Positions 16,068-24,846 of a stretch of 64,000 nucleotides of DNA are shown piece after piece; position 1 is the first letter of the stretch, and every line of letters starts with the position of its first letter. The stretch is from an uncultured Spartobacteria bacterium (lineage in GTDB: Bacteria > Verrucomicrobiota > Verrucomicrobiia > Chthoniobacterales > Chthoniobacteraceae): assembly GCA_903882875.1 (NCBI GenBank), contig CAIRYQ010000006.1, positions 26,977 to 90,976 of the forward strand, given 5' to 3'. Made by a program: the position numbers and the translations under genes. The notes under the pieces were generated by a model. It was not told the origin of the DNA. It made no database searches and worked only from the letters and a program-made list of their open reading frames with translations.

Positions 16068-17438
16068 CTACAGCTTCACGCCGATTTTTTTGAAACCCTC
16101 GCGGATTTCTTTTTCGAGCGTCGCCGCGTCGCGTCCGTCGAAAAGGATGCTGAGCTTTTCGATCCCAAAGTCCTCGCCCTGCTTTGCTTTCGGCCGGGGC
16201 AGATTGTTGGGAAAAGTGTAGCTGCCGTCCCCGTTCATCTTCACGAGCGGATTCCTGAAGAACTGCTCCCACTCGTCGCGCGCCTCGCCGATCGCATCGA
16301 GATACTTCATCCAGCGCGTGCCTTTGCCATCGCCGTCGAGGTGGCAGAAAAAATAGACAAGCACGTAGGACTGGAAATACAGCAGGTGCTGCGAGTGCGA
16401 ATTTGCCGAGAGGCTCTCCCAGTTGTCGCGCTTCATCGAGATGTGCTCGCCGAACGGACGGAACTCAGAGGTGAGCGTGCGGTGCGATGAGGCCTTCGCG
16501 ACGTATTCCTTCAGTCCGCGCGCGTGCGAGCCGGCGAGGAAGCGGCCCGCATTGTACGGCAGGCTCTCGGTGTATTCGGCCGTGCCCTCGATGATCCACT
16601 TCGGCAGGAACGGCAGGAAGTCGTGCATCATCTGGTGCGTCACCTCATGCACGAGCGTGTCGCCGTGGTAGTCCGCCTTTTTGAACCACGTCTTGCCTTG
16701 CAGTTGCAGCCCGAGGCTCGGGAAGGGGATTCGGAAAATGCGATCGTTTGAAAAATACACGCCGCCGGAATTCTGCGGTCCTCCGTCGGCGAAGTAATCC
16801 TCGCGTGTCACGAAAAGCTTCGCCTGATAGAAACCGAGATCCGCGGGCGGCTTCGGTGCGATGCCCCACGGCAGCGCGGAGACGAGCGAACGCGTGGCCT
16901 CGAAGGTGCGCGCGACCTCCTTCATCACGCTGCCTGCGAGCTTGTCCTGCGAGACGAATTCAAACGACTGCGACTTGTAAACATAGCGGCGCTTCGCGGC
17001 GTCCTGCTCGCCGATCGTGATCTCGATGGAATTCGGCGGCACCTCGACTGTCGCCGGCCATGTGCGCGTCTTGGCCGTGGAGGGCGCACCGGGTTTGCCG
17101 TTCGTCGCGCTCGGCGGAGCGGCAGGCTTTCCGCCATTCGCTGCCGGTGCGGTGTTTGGCATCGCGGGCACGGACGGGGCGGCAGCAGCGCCGCGGATCG
17201 CCGCCTGATCAGCAGCCGAGAGGAGATTCAGCGCAAACTTCGAGGTCTGCCCGTTCGCGAGCAGGAGTGTCACATTTTCGCCCTCTATGCCGACGAGCTT
17301 TGCCTGAAACTTCTGCCCGTTCGCAGAAGTCCACACGCGCATCGCCTGTGCCGGAGCGGGCTGCTGCGCGAACGCGCAGAGTGAAAATGCCGCGACAAAA
17401 ACGGGCGCTCCGAAGCAACGCACAATCTGAGGGATCAT
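16068..17438 (-). CDS. Secreted SHD1-domain protein with a gluzincin-like metalloprotease domain
   Basis: 456-residue exported protein. Signal peptide to about residue 26 (SLCAFAQ). Next comes an SHD1-like beta-barrel segment (RVWTSANGQKFQAKLVGIE ... KFALNLLSAADQAAI), typical of Planctomycete and Verrucomicrobial secreted proteins. An Ala/Pro/Gly-rich linker precedes a catalytic-looking domain with HEVTH at residues 264-268 and a downstream WIIEGTAEY. That HExxH-(~20)-E arrangement is the zinc site of gluzincin peptidases. ATG 17438 is used because it starts the signal peptide; the frame is open for 47 more codons without any such feature. Peptidase activity is inferred from the motif only. 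Confidence 0.8.
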   Translation of the reverse strand: MIPQIVRCFGAPVFVAAFSLCAFAQQPAPAQAMRVWTSANGQKFQAKLVGIEGENVTLLLANGQTSKFALNLLSAADQAAIRGAAAAPSVPAMPNTAPAANGGKPAAPPSATNGKPGAPSTAKTRTWPATVEVPPNSIEITIGEQDAAKRRYVYKSQSFEFVSQDKLAGSVMKEVARTFEATRSLVSALPWGIAPKPPADLGFYQAKLFVTREDYFADGGPQNSGGVYFSNDRIFRIPFPSLGLQLQGKTWFKKADYHGDTLVHEVTHQMMHDFLPFLPKWIIEGTAEYTESLPYNAGRFLAGSHARGLKEYVAKASSHRTLTSEFRPFGEHISMKRDNWESLSANSHSQHLLYFQSYVLVYFFCHLDGDGKGTRWMKYLDAIGEARDEWEQFFRNPLVKMNGDGSYTFPNNLPRPKAKQGEDFGIEKLSILFDGRDAATLEKEIREGFKKIGVKL

Positions 17439-17570
17439 GGCGGCATGGTTAACGAACAGCCATGCATGGGTCAATCGAACGGCGGCTCGTTTCGGAAAAT
17501 CCGGCAGCCGCACCCCGCAATGTCGCATGTGACAATCACGCCGGCCAACGCACCGAAAACGTAACGCCGA

Positions 17571-17605
17571 CGACATCACACCGCCATTTGGTTGGTGTGA
17601 TGTCG
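17571..17605. promoter_or_regulatory. Perfect 12-bp dyad upstream of the metalloprotease gene
   Basis: CGACATCACACC (17571-17582) and GGTGTGATGTCG (17594-17605) form a perfect inverted repeat with an 11-nt spacer, about 130 bp upstream of the minus-strand gene at 17438. No T-run flanks it, so it looks more like an operator than a terminator. The rest of the 416-bp gap (17439-17854) holds no supportable gene except a doubtful 32-codon GTG-started frame at 17643-17741 on the plus strand. Confidence 0.45.
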
Positions 17606-17746
17606 CCGCTCAGTCCACACCGCCACATTCTTCATCCATACCGTGAAAATCATCCGAGCCTCATATCGCGCGTTTGCCGCATGGACGATGCTGGCCCTGT
17701 CGAAGGCGATTGACGTCGTGTTCCAGCCGTTCTCGGAGTGAACGCT

Positions 17747-17790
17747 GCGGCAAAGCAGGCGGGAGTGCAGACCTCGCCCGCCTTTGCCGC
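17747..17790 (-). terminator. Imperfect hairpin after lpdA
   Basis: GCGGCAAA-GCA-GGCGGG (17747-17763) pairs with CCCGCC-TTTGCCGC (17777-17790), a 14-bp stem with a 3-nt bulge. It lies about 65 bp beyond the lpdA stop on the minus strand and could end its transcript, but lacks a T-run. Confidence 0.4.
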
Positions 17791-17854
17791 CGCTCACCGC
17801 CGCCGCTTAAGCCTCACGGCACTTCAGGAACGGCCGCTGTTATTGATGATGCCT

Positions 17855-19243
17855 CTAAACGTGGATCGCGTGACCCGCGGCGACCTCCGCCGCTTCCTTC
17901 ACGCCCTCACCGAGCGTCGGGTGCGCGTGAATCGTCGCCTCGATTTCGTCAATCGTCGCCTCGAGCGTGATGGCGAGTCCGAGTTCCGCGATCATCTCAG
18001 TCGCCTCGGAACCGATGATGTGCGCGCCGAGGATTTCGCCGTGCGGCTCGCCGACGATGAGCTTCACGAAGCCCTCGCTTTCACCGATCGCACGAGCCTT
18101 GCCACTCGCCATGAACGGGAACTTGCCGATCTTGAATTTCTTCCCCGCCTCCTTCGCCGCCCGCTCGGTGAGGCCGACGCTCGCCACCTGCGGCTGGCAA
18201 TACGTGCATCCGGGGAAAATCGTCACCTTCTTCGGCTTGAACTTCGGCTCGAACATTCCCTCGACCGCCTGCACCGCCTCGAAGCTCGCGACGTGCGCGA
18301 GCCACGGCGGCCCGATGATGTCGCCCGCGGCGAACACGCCCTTCACACTGGTTTCGTAGCGGTCGCTCGTCTTGAGGTAGCCCTTCACGAGTTCAAATTT
18401 CAGCGCGCCCGCAGGCAGCAGCGGCTGGATGCCGATGGCCACGAGCACCATGTCGGCCTCGATCGTCTTCTCCGCGCCCGCCGCATCCGCGACGGTGATT
18501 TTCACGCCGCTGTCGCTCACTTCGGTCTTCGTCGTCTTGTGTCCGAGCAGCGACGTGATGCCCTGCTTTGCAAAAGATTTCTCCAGCGCCTGCGACACCT
18601 CGGTGTCCTCGACCGGCAGCAGATTCGGCAGCATCTCGACGATCGTCACCTTCGTCCCAAATGCATTGAAAAAATACGCGAACTCCACGCCAATCGCTCC
18701 CGCGCCGATGATCACGATGCTCTTCGGCTGCGCCGGAAGTGCGAGCGCCTCTTTGCTTCCGATCACCGTCTTGCCGTTGAACTCCAGCCCCGGCAACGGA
18801 CGCGACACGCAGCCTGTGCCGATGAGGATTTTCGCCGCCGTGTGCGTCTCCTCCTTGCCGTCCGCTGACTTCACGCGCACCTCGCCCGCCTTGTCGAGCG
18901 ACGCCTCGCCCTTGATCGAATCAATCTTGTTCTTCTTGAAAAGGTAATCCACGCCAGCAGCACCTTTGTCCGAGACGACGCGTGAGCGCTTGATGATCGC
19001 CGGCCAGTCGTAGCTCAGCCCCTCGATCTTGAATCCGAACTCCGCCGCGCGGTGCTTCATCGTGTGGAAAAGCTCCGCGTTTTTCAGCAGCGCCTTCGTC
19101 GGGATGCAGCCCCAGTTGTTGCAGGTGCCGCCGCCGCGTTCCTTCTCGACGCACGCGACCTTCTTGCCGAGTTGCGCCGCCTTGATTGCCGCGACGTAGC
19201 CCGCGGGTCCTGCTCCGATGACGATGAGATCGTAGTTGGCCAT
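17855..19243 (-). CDS. lpdA: Dihydrolipoyl dehydrogenase (E3)
   Basis: 462-residue FAD- and NAD-dependent flavoprotein that reoxidises dihydrolipoyl groups of 2-oxo-acid dehydrogenases and of the glycine cleavage H protein. FAD motif VIGAGPAGYVAAI at residues 8-20; redox disulfide in CNNWGC (Cys41, Cys46); NAD motif IIGAGAIGVEFAYFF; FAD motif GVFAAGDIIG; and the C-terminal active-site HAHPTLGEG (His-Glu). Normal length. Stands alone, with gcvT and gcvH 15 kb away in this window, so it may serve several complexes. Confidence 0.96.
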   Translation of the reverse strand: MANYDLIVIGAGPAGYVAAIKAAQLGKKVACVEKERGGGTCNNWGCIPTKALLKNAELFHTMKHRAAEFGFKIEGLSYDWPAIIKRSRVVSDKGAAGVDYLFKKNKIDSIKGEASLDKAGEVRVKSADGKEETHTAAKILIGTGCVSRPLPGLEFNGKTVIGSKEALALPAQPKSIVIIGAGAIGVEFAYFFNAFGTKVTIVEMLPNLLPVEDTEVSQALEKSFAKQGITSLLGHKTTKTEVSDSGVKITVADAAGAEKTIEADMVLVAIGIQPLLPAGALKFELVKGYLKTSDRYETSVKGVFAAGDIIGPPWLAHVASFEAVQAVEGMFEPKFKPKKVTIFPGCTYCQPQVASVGLTERAAKEAGKKFKIGKFPFMASGKARAIGESEGFVKLIVGEPHGEILGAHIIGSEATEMIAELGLAITLEATIDEIEATIHAHPTLGEGVKEAAEVAAGHAIHV

Positions 19244-19358
19244 AAAAATTGAGAGCGGCCAACATGCGGGCGCGGGCGCTCATGCGTCAAACGGCTTTTT
19301 GCGCGCGCCTCACGCGAATACGCCCGCGCTACGAATCGCCGCCGTGCCTCGAAAGCGT

Positions 19359-19967
19359 TCAGCCGTTTCGTTCATCCGACACGTCGTCGGCAGCGCCGCG
19401 GGACTTGTAAGATTTGCAGTAGCTGTCCGATTCCTCGACGCGACGCCTGTCCTGCAAGTCCACATCATTCGCGCTCTTTCCCGCGCCCCATGCAAACAGC
19501 CGCTCAAACAGCGGCATCAGCCGATCCTTTCGGATCTGCTCGAGGAAATACACCTCGTGCTCCTTTTCCTTCATCCCCATCTCGTAGAGCATCGCGTCGT
19601 GCTCGCGGATGCCGAGCGCGTGGAAGTGCCGCATCATCACGAAATACTCGCACACATTTCCGCTCTCCAGTTTCCCCGCGAAAAAGAACGGCATGAAGCG
19701 CCCGATCACATGGCAGCTCGCCGAGATGATTTTTCCGATGAGGTAAAACCGCACCTCATACCAACGCGAAACCGGCACGCCGTACCGCTGCATCAGGCCG
19801 AGAATGTTTTCGCGGTGTTTCCATTCGTCGTCCTCAATTTGCTTCACCGCCGCCTTCGCATCCGGATTTTTCAGCGAGGCCGCATGGCCGATGTATGCAA
19901 AGGCCGCGGCCCGTTCGGCCGAATAGGCTTTCTGCAAAAGTTTTTCGAGCGCGGGATGCGCGAGCAT
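19359..19967 (-). CDS. Ferritin-like diiron protein (COQ7/DMQ-hydroxylase-like)
   Basis: 202-residue four-helix protein. Glu residues and two ExxH motifs are spaced as in diiron carboxylate proteins: SAERAAAFAYIGH, then EDDEWKHRENI (ExxH), NVCEYFVMMRHFH, then MKEKEHEVYF (ExxH). The overall pattern resembles demethoxyubiquinone hydroxylases and rubrerythrin-like proteins. A hydrophobic stretch (RFYLIGKIISASCHVIGRFMPFFF) may lie on the membrane. The start is uncertain. ATG 19967 begins MLAHPALEKLL directly before helix 1, while the frame stays open to 20015. A separate short frame from GTG 20074 overlaps the start in another frame. Function as monooxygenase or as iron/oxygen protection is undecided. 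Confidence 0.7.
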   Translation of the reverse strand: MLAHPALEKLLQKAYSAERAAAFAYIGHAASLKNPDAKAAVKQIEDDEWKHRENILGLMQRYGVPVSRWYEVRFYLIGKIISASCHVIGRFMPFFFAGKLESGNVCEYFVMMRHFHALGIREHDAMLYEMGMKEKEHEVYFLEQIRKDRLMPLFERLFAWGAGKSANDVDLQDRRRVEESDSYCKSYKSRGAADDVSDERNG

Positions 19968-19972
19968 CCCGC
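19951..19972 (-). promoter_or_regulatory. Hairpin covering the start codon of the ferritin-like gene
   Basis: GCGGGATGC (19951-19959) and GCATCCCGC (19964-19972) are a perfect 9-bp inverted repeat with a 4-nt loop. On the minus strand the proposed ATG (19965-19967) lies within the stem, so translation could depend on opening of this structure. It also coincides with the overlap of an upstream short frame. Confidence 0.4.
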
Positions 19973-20105
19973 AAGGATATCCTTTGCGGTCTCGCCGTAA
20001 ACATCCGCGAGCCACATGTCGTGGCCGCTGAGAATGAAGGTGAACCCCGTGTGATTGACGCCGGGCTCAGACACGCATCAGGGCGGGACTTGCAATCGAA
20101 GCCGA

Positions 20106-20138
20106 CATTGCCTCCGCACGATTCGTGCGGAGGCAATG
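20106..20138. terminator. 33-bp palindrome with a 16-bp stem
   Basis: CATTGCCTCCGCACGA (20106-20121) is mirrored by TCGTGCGGAGGCAATG (20123-20138) with one central T. It is 40 bp beyond the stop of the minus-strand oxidoreductase gene at 20179. A terminator or RNA-end stabiliser is likely, although there is no T-run. As DNA it is also a near-perfect cruciform palindrome. Confidence 0.5.
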
Positions 20139-20178
20139 CCATCAAACCAGTCTGCGGGAATCAAGAACCCGGGCCGCT

Positions 20179-21522
20179 CTACACCTTCCAAGGCCCGCGG
20201 TATTCGCGCGTGAGCCAATCGGCCTTGCCGGTGCCGCCGGCGAAGTCGAGCTTCGCGGGATCCCACTGGATCGTCTGGCCGTAACGGTAGGCGAGGTTCA
20301 CAAGGTGGCACGTCGTCACGGTGCGCGCGCCGATGGCGACGTCGGCGATGGGGCGCTTCCGCGAGCGCACGCATTCCATGAAGTTGTCCTTGTGGCCGGT
20401 CGTGGCCTCGAGCTTCACCTTCGCGGTGGCGAGATATTCCTTCTCGACGAGATCGAGCTGATCCTTGAGCGACGGCTTGCTGTCGTTCTTGCTGAAGTTC
20501 GCGATTTCCTTGTCGCCGATTTTCAGGATGAAGCGTCCGCGGTTCACGAAGATGAATCCGTTCTCGCCGTGGAAGGTCACGCCGTTTTCCGAGATGTGAT
20601 CCACCTCGACGCCGCTCGCGTATTTCAGCTTCACGCCCTTCTGCGCGTCCTTCTCGCCCGGCGGGATGATTTCCACCGGGCCGCGCTCGTCTTCGCCGAG
20701 TCCCCACTGGCAGATGTCGAAATGATGCGCGCCCCAGTCCGTCACCATGCCGCCGCCGTATTCCCAATATTTGCGCCAGTCCGGGAAATGCGTATGCACG
20801 CCGCGCGGCGAGAGGATGCTGTTGTAGGGGCGCATCGGCGCGGGCCCGAGCCAGCGATCCCAGTCGAGGCCGGGTTCCATCGCTTCCTCGGGAAGATCGC
20901 ACGGCTTGCCGGGACCGCCGACACCGACGGATGCGTGGTAAATTTTTCCGACGATGTTGTTGCGCGCGAGTTCGCACGCGACGCGGAACTCGCGCGAGCT
21001 GCGCTGCTGCGAGCCGGTCTGGAACACGCGGCTCGTGTCGCGGATCGTCTTCACGAGCGTCCACGCCTCGTGGATCGTCTCGGTCATCGGCTTCTCCGCG
21101 TAGATGTCCTTGCCGGCCTTCGCCGCGGCGATGTCAATCAGCGCGTGCCAGTGGTCGGGAGTCGCGACGCACACGAGGTCAATGTCCTTCCGCGCGAGCA
21201 GGTCTTCGAAATTTGTGAACGATGCGCAGCCCTTGTAGTTCGAGCCGGTCTGCTTCGCGTAAAAATCCTCGGCGGTCTTCTTCGCATTTTCGCGGCGTGT
21301 CGTGTCCACGTCGCACACGGCGACGACCTGCGTGTCCGCGCGGCGCAGCCAGTCGCCGAGGTGGCCGGAGTTCATCTTGCCGTTGCCGATGAGGCCGATG
21401 GAAAGTTTGTCGTTCGGTTTCACATCCGCGGCCCAGATGCGGCCTGGCAGAAACATCGGCGCGACGCCGGCTGCGAGTGTGGTGCGGAGGAAGGAACGGC
21501 GGGAGGTGCGAGGGATGTTCAT
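20179..21522 (-). CDS. Tat-exported Gfo/Idh/MocA-family oxidoreductase
   Basis: 447-residue exported dehydrogenase-like protein with a twin-arginine signal (SRRSFLRTTLAAGVAP). It has a Rossmann motif LSIGLIGNGKMNSGHL, VCVATPDHWHALIDI, DIYAEKPMTETI (EKP) and the C-terminal YGGGMVTDWGAHHFDI typical of the GFO-like branch in Verrucomicrobia and Planctomycetes. Its leader MNIPRTSRRSFL closely resembles that of the oxidoreductase at 14578-15984 (MTYPRTSRRSF), so the two are paralogues. A LacI regulator lies 126 bp upstream on the same strand and may control it. Likely role: oxidation or reduction of a sugar in the periplasm. Confidence 0.9.
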   Translation of the reverse strand: MNIPRTSRRSFLRTTLAAGVAPMFLPGRIWAADVKPNDKLSIGLIGNGKMNSGHLGDWLRRADTQVVAVCDVDTTRRENAKKTAEDFYAKQTGSNYKGCASFTNFEDLLARKDIDLVCVATPDHWHALIDIAAAKAGKDIYAEKPMTETIHEAWTLVKTIRDTSRVFQTGSQQRSSREFRVACELARNNIVGKIYHASVGVGGPGKPCDLPEEAMEPGLDWDRWLGPAPMRPYNSILSPRGVHTHFPDWRKYWEYGGGMVTDWGAHHFDICQWGLGEDERGPVEIIPPGEKDAQKGVKLKYASGVEVDHISENGVTFHGENGFIFVNRGRFILKIGDKEIANFSKNDSKPSLKDQLDLVEKEYLATAKVKLEATTGHKDNFMECVRSRKRPIADVAIGARTVTTCHLVNLAYRYGQTIQWDPAKLDFAGGTGKADWLTREYRGPWKV

Positions 21523-21648
21523 GGTGTGTGGAGTTGGTGAGGTTAGTATCCGCGCGGCGTGGCGGCCTTGGCAAAAAAGAAATCGCGTGTGGCTGCGAAT
21601 GACCGGCTGCGGAGTGTGCGGACTTTTTTCCCGTGAAAAATATCGCGC

Positions 21649-22785
21649 CTACCTTGCGACGGGACCGGAACTGCTGCGCTCGATGAGGCGCACGCCCACG
21701 GTGATCTTCGCAGCGTCCGCCGGGATTCCCTCGCGGATCTGCCGGTCGGCTTCGCGCACCGCAGCGGATGCGATTTCGTCCACCGGCAGCACGACGGCGG
21801 TGATCGGCACGCTGGATTCAATAGGGCCGGCGTGATCCGCAAAGGTGACGACGCTGAGATGGCCGGGCACCCGCACGCCGTGCGAATGCGCGACGGCAAT
21901 GGCTCCCGCGGCGACGCTCGCCGAGAGGCAGAGCAGGGCGGTGGGCCGCGATGGGCGCGCCCGCATTTGCTCGATGGCGGCGATGCCCGTTTCGAAATTC
22001 AGGTCGCCCGAAAAGACGTCATCCGGCCGGATAGTGAGCCCGAGTTGCGCCGCCGCATCGCCGATGGCGACACTCATTTCCGCCAGCCGCGGGTCGTGGC
22101 TGCCGAACGGCCCGCCGACGATTCCGATTTGGCGGTGCCCGTGCTGGACGAAATGCGCGAGCGCGAGCCGGGCCGCGGCATGGTGGTCAGGCGCGATGCT
22201 CGTCACGCCCGGCATCGGATGCGTGTGGCCGAGCACGAGGGTGGGAAGCCGGCGCTCGTGGACGACGCGGCAGATGGACTCATTTCCCGCACCGACAAAG
22301 AGAATTTTGGACGCGGTGCCGTGATGCAGCGGGCTTGGCAGCGTCGCGGCGGCACCGTAGTCGAGCGTCTCGTCGTAGAGGATCACGGAAATGCTCGAAG
22401 GCTGCCGCGGGATGTGCGCCATGAGCGATGCGGCAAGCCATGCGACGAACGGATTCGCGATCCTGCCGGAGATGCGATCCGAGACGAGGAGGCAGGTCTC
22501 GCCAAGCTCGGGATAGATGCGGACGAATGCGCGGAGATCATTCGGCACGTAGCCGAGATCCTTGCACGTCTTGAAGACGCGCTCGCGTGTCTTCGGGCTC
22601 ACGCGGATGCCGTAGTCGCGGTCATTCAGCAGCGAGGAAATCGCGCCTTGCGAAACGCCCGCGACACGCGCCACCGCAGCCATCGTGACGGTCTTGCCCG
22701 TGACATCGCTGCGGGGAGGGGAAGCTTCCCTGTTCGGCTCCTCGCCTGCGTCACCGTTGGTAAGACCTTCGCTGGGCACACTCAT
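21649..22785 (-). CDS. LacI-family transcriptional regulator
   Basis: 378-residue repressor. It has an unusual ~30-residue hydrophilic N-terminal tail, then the LacI HTH (VTMAAVARVAGVSQGAISSLLND, hinge region RVSPKTRERVFKTCKDLGYVPN) and a periplasmic-binding-protein-like sensor domain (HFVQHGHRQIGIVGGP, ALLCLSASVAAGAI, VTAV-like C-terminus). Expected to bind a sugar. The adjacent exported oxidoreductase suggests local control of sugar use. Its own start region carries the inverted pair TAAGACC (22761-22767) / GGTCTTA (22791-22797), which could be an autoregulatory site. Confidence 0.9.
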   Translation of the reverse strand: MSVPSEGLTNGDAGEEPNREASPPRSDVTGKTVTMAAVARVAGVSQGAISSLLNDRDYGIRVSPKTRERVFKTCKDLGYVPNDLRAFVRIYPELGETCLLVSDRISGRIANPFVAWLAASLMAHIPRQPSSISVILYDETLDYGAAATLPSPLHHGTASKILFVGAGNESICRVVHERRLPTLVLGHTHPMPGVTSIAPDHHAAARLALAHFVQHGHRQIGIVGGPFGSHDPRLAEMSVAIGDAAAQLGLTIRPDDVFSGDLNFETGIAAIEQMRARPSRPTALLCLSASVAAGAIAVAHSHGVRVPGHLSVVTFADHAGPIESSVPITAVVLPVDEIASAAVREADRQIREGIPADAAKITVGVRLIERSSSGPVAR

Positions 22786-22861
22786 GGTACGGTCTTAATT
22801 TCGCCCCGTCATTTTCCCAAGCACAAAATTTCAAGGTGACATTACTGCCACCCGAATTCCG

Positions 22862-24739
22862 TCACTCTTCCGGTAACACGAGCTTCACCAGACGCGCGAC
22901 GCCGTCGCGGGCGAAGTCGCTCGCGGGATACATTTTTTGCGCCTTGAGATAATGTGCGAGGCTGGAGCCGACCTGCTCGTGCTTCTCGAGATCCTCGGCC
23001 GTGTGGATCACTTTCACAAAGTCGCTCGCCCGCGTCGTCATGTCCGCGCGCTGCTGATTGAGCTTCCCGTCGTCGGGGAAATCCGTGTACGCGCGCTCCA
23101 GGCTCTCCCACGCGCCGGCGTGGTTGCCGGTGCGCGACATCTCCTCGGCGCGCATCAGCGAGGCCTCGATCGTCTCGATGTTTTTCATCACCTTCTCGAG
23201 CGTCTGCTTGCGCTCGGGGTTCACTGCGACGGCGGCGATGAAGCGCACCTTGTCGTTCCAAATCCCGCGGTAATCGCGCTTGCCGACGAGGCCGTCGAAC
23301 TCCCGCAGCGCGTCCTGCAGCACGTCCGTCTGCTTGAAGATTTTCTCCGTCGCTTCCTTGAATTCCGGGTTGTTCGGCCACACCTCCGCGGCGTCGGCGA
23401 GCGCCTTTTCCATCGTCGCCTTGTCGTCGCGGGACAACGCGTCGCGCGCCTTTGCCAGCAGCATCCGCGACTGGATGCGCGCGGCCTCGATCGCCTGCGT
23501 GGGCTTCGAGTCGTCGAAGTCGTTCGCGACCTTTTTCAAGTCCTTCACGAGTCCCTCGGCGCGGCCGTAGTCATGCACATCAATCGCCGAGACGAGCTGG
23601 TAGCTCTTCTGCGCAAAATCGAGGCACTTCCGTTTTTTGTCGCGCGGCACGAGGCGCACCTCGGGCATGTATTCGCCGGTCACGAAGACTTCCTGCATCC
23701 GCATCGTCGCGCCCTGCATCTCGTTTTTTTCGAGGAGAAAGTCGAACGCCTTCACGCCTTCGCGCACGTCGCGCATCATCTCATTGGCCATCGAGTCAAT
23801 GATGCTCACGGTCGGCGGCATGCCGGTGCTCTTTGCAAAGAGATCCTGCGCGTCCTTGCCGAGGTTCAGCTTCGTGTCGCCATCCGTGAAAAGCGCTCGG
23901 TAGAAGCGCGTGGCCATGAGCACGTGCTGGAAGCGGCGCTGCAGGAAAAACTGCACCATCATCGCCTGAAATTCGACCTTCGCCTGAATCTCCGAGAGCT
24001 CCTTCTTCACCTGGTTCGCCTTGATGGCCGCGAGATTTTCCGCGAGCCGGCGCGAGTAGCTCGCGGTCTGCGTGTCGGTCTGGTTGACCGGGTTCACCGC
24101 CGAGCCGCCCTTCTGCGTGCCGCCGCCATTCTTGCCGGTCTGCTGCTGGTTCGGTTTGCTCATCGCCTTGTCGGCATTCACCACGCCGATGTTCCATTCG
24201 AGCTTCCGTGCGGCCTCCTCGAGCGAATCGTTTGCATTCGCGAGGCGTGATACGTTCCGCTGCGCCTGCCACACGGAATACACCGCGTCCGCGAGCGAAT
24301 TGCACAGCCGCGCATCAATGTCGTAACGACCCGCGTACGGCAGCAGGCGGAATGCGCCGTCAATGTTCTGCACCGTCGCATTTCCCGGCGCGAGGAGGAT
24401 CAGGATGCGGTCAATGATCTGCCGGTAGGCCGCCTCGTCGCCCGTCGTCGCCTCGGGGGCGTTCAGGAATTTCTCGAACCGCGCCTGGAAGACCCGGTTG
24501 TTGGTGACGTTCCAGTTCTTGCCATTGAAAGTCATCACCTCCGAGCCGGGATCGAGCACGGGAATTTCCTGGCCGAATGGTGAGCCGCCCGCCTTCGGTT
24601 TCGCCGCGCCGCCGCCTCCGGCAGCCGGTGCGGCGGCAGGCGCACCGGCGGGTGCGGGCGCATCCGGCACCTGCGCGGAAGTGGTGCAGAGGCACAATGC
24701 TGAGACGGCGAATATTCGGAGCGAGGTGTGAGTGATCAT
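22862..24739 (-). CDS. Large secreted helical protein of unknown function
   Basis: 625-residue protein with a signal peptide (to about residue 22), an Ala/Pro/Gly-rich linker, and then a long, mostly alpha-helical body with TPR-like stretches in the last third (ALADAAEVWPNNPEFKEATEK, AGAWESLERAYTDFPDDGKL, HYLKAQKMYPASDFARDG). It has a polar Gln/Gly-rich insert (NQQQTGKNGGGTQKGG) near residue 200. I do not recognise the family. The architecture suggests a periplasmic scaffold. The single-span protein encoded 107 bp away on the same strand could be a partner. Confidence 0.75.
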   Translation of the reverse strand: MITHTSLRIFAVSALCLCTTSAQVPDAPAPAGAPAAAPAAGGGGAAKPKAGGSPFGQEIPVLDPGSEVMTFNGKNWNVTNNRVFQARFEKFLNAPEATTGDEAAYRQIIDRILILLAPGNATVQNIDGAFRLLPYAGRYDIDARLCNSLADAVYSVWQAQRNVSRLANANDSLEEAARKLEWNIGVVNADKAMSKPNQQQTGKNGGGTQKGGSAVNPVNQTDTQTASYSRRLAENLAAIKANQVKKELSEIQAKVEFQAMMVQFFLQRRFQHVLMATRFYRALFTDGDTKLNLGKDAQDLFAKSTGMPPTVSIIDSMANEMMRDVREGVKAFDFLLEKNEMQGATMRMQEVFVTGEYMPEVRLVPRDKKRKCLDFAQKSYQLVSAIDVHDYGRAEGLVKDLKKVANDFDDSKPTQAIEAARIQSRMLLAKARDALSRDDKATMEKALADAAEVWPNNPEFKEATEKIFKQTDVLQDALREFDGLVGKRDYRGIWNDKVRFIAAVAVNPERKQTLEKVMKNIETIEASLMRAEEMSRTGNHAGAWESLERAYTDFPDDGKLNQQRADMTTRASDFVKVIHTAEDLEKHEQVGSSLAHYLKAQKMYPASDFARDGVARLVKLVLPEE

Positions 24740-24846
24740 AGGAGGATGCGCAAAAGGATAGCCAGCCCTGTGCCGCGATGCAACGGCGGCGAAGATGACA
24801 GCTCTGTTCGTTCAGGACGCCCGCTCGGGGCGGCCTTGCCCGCGTG

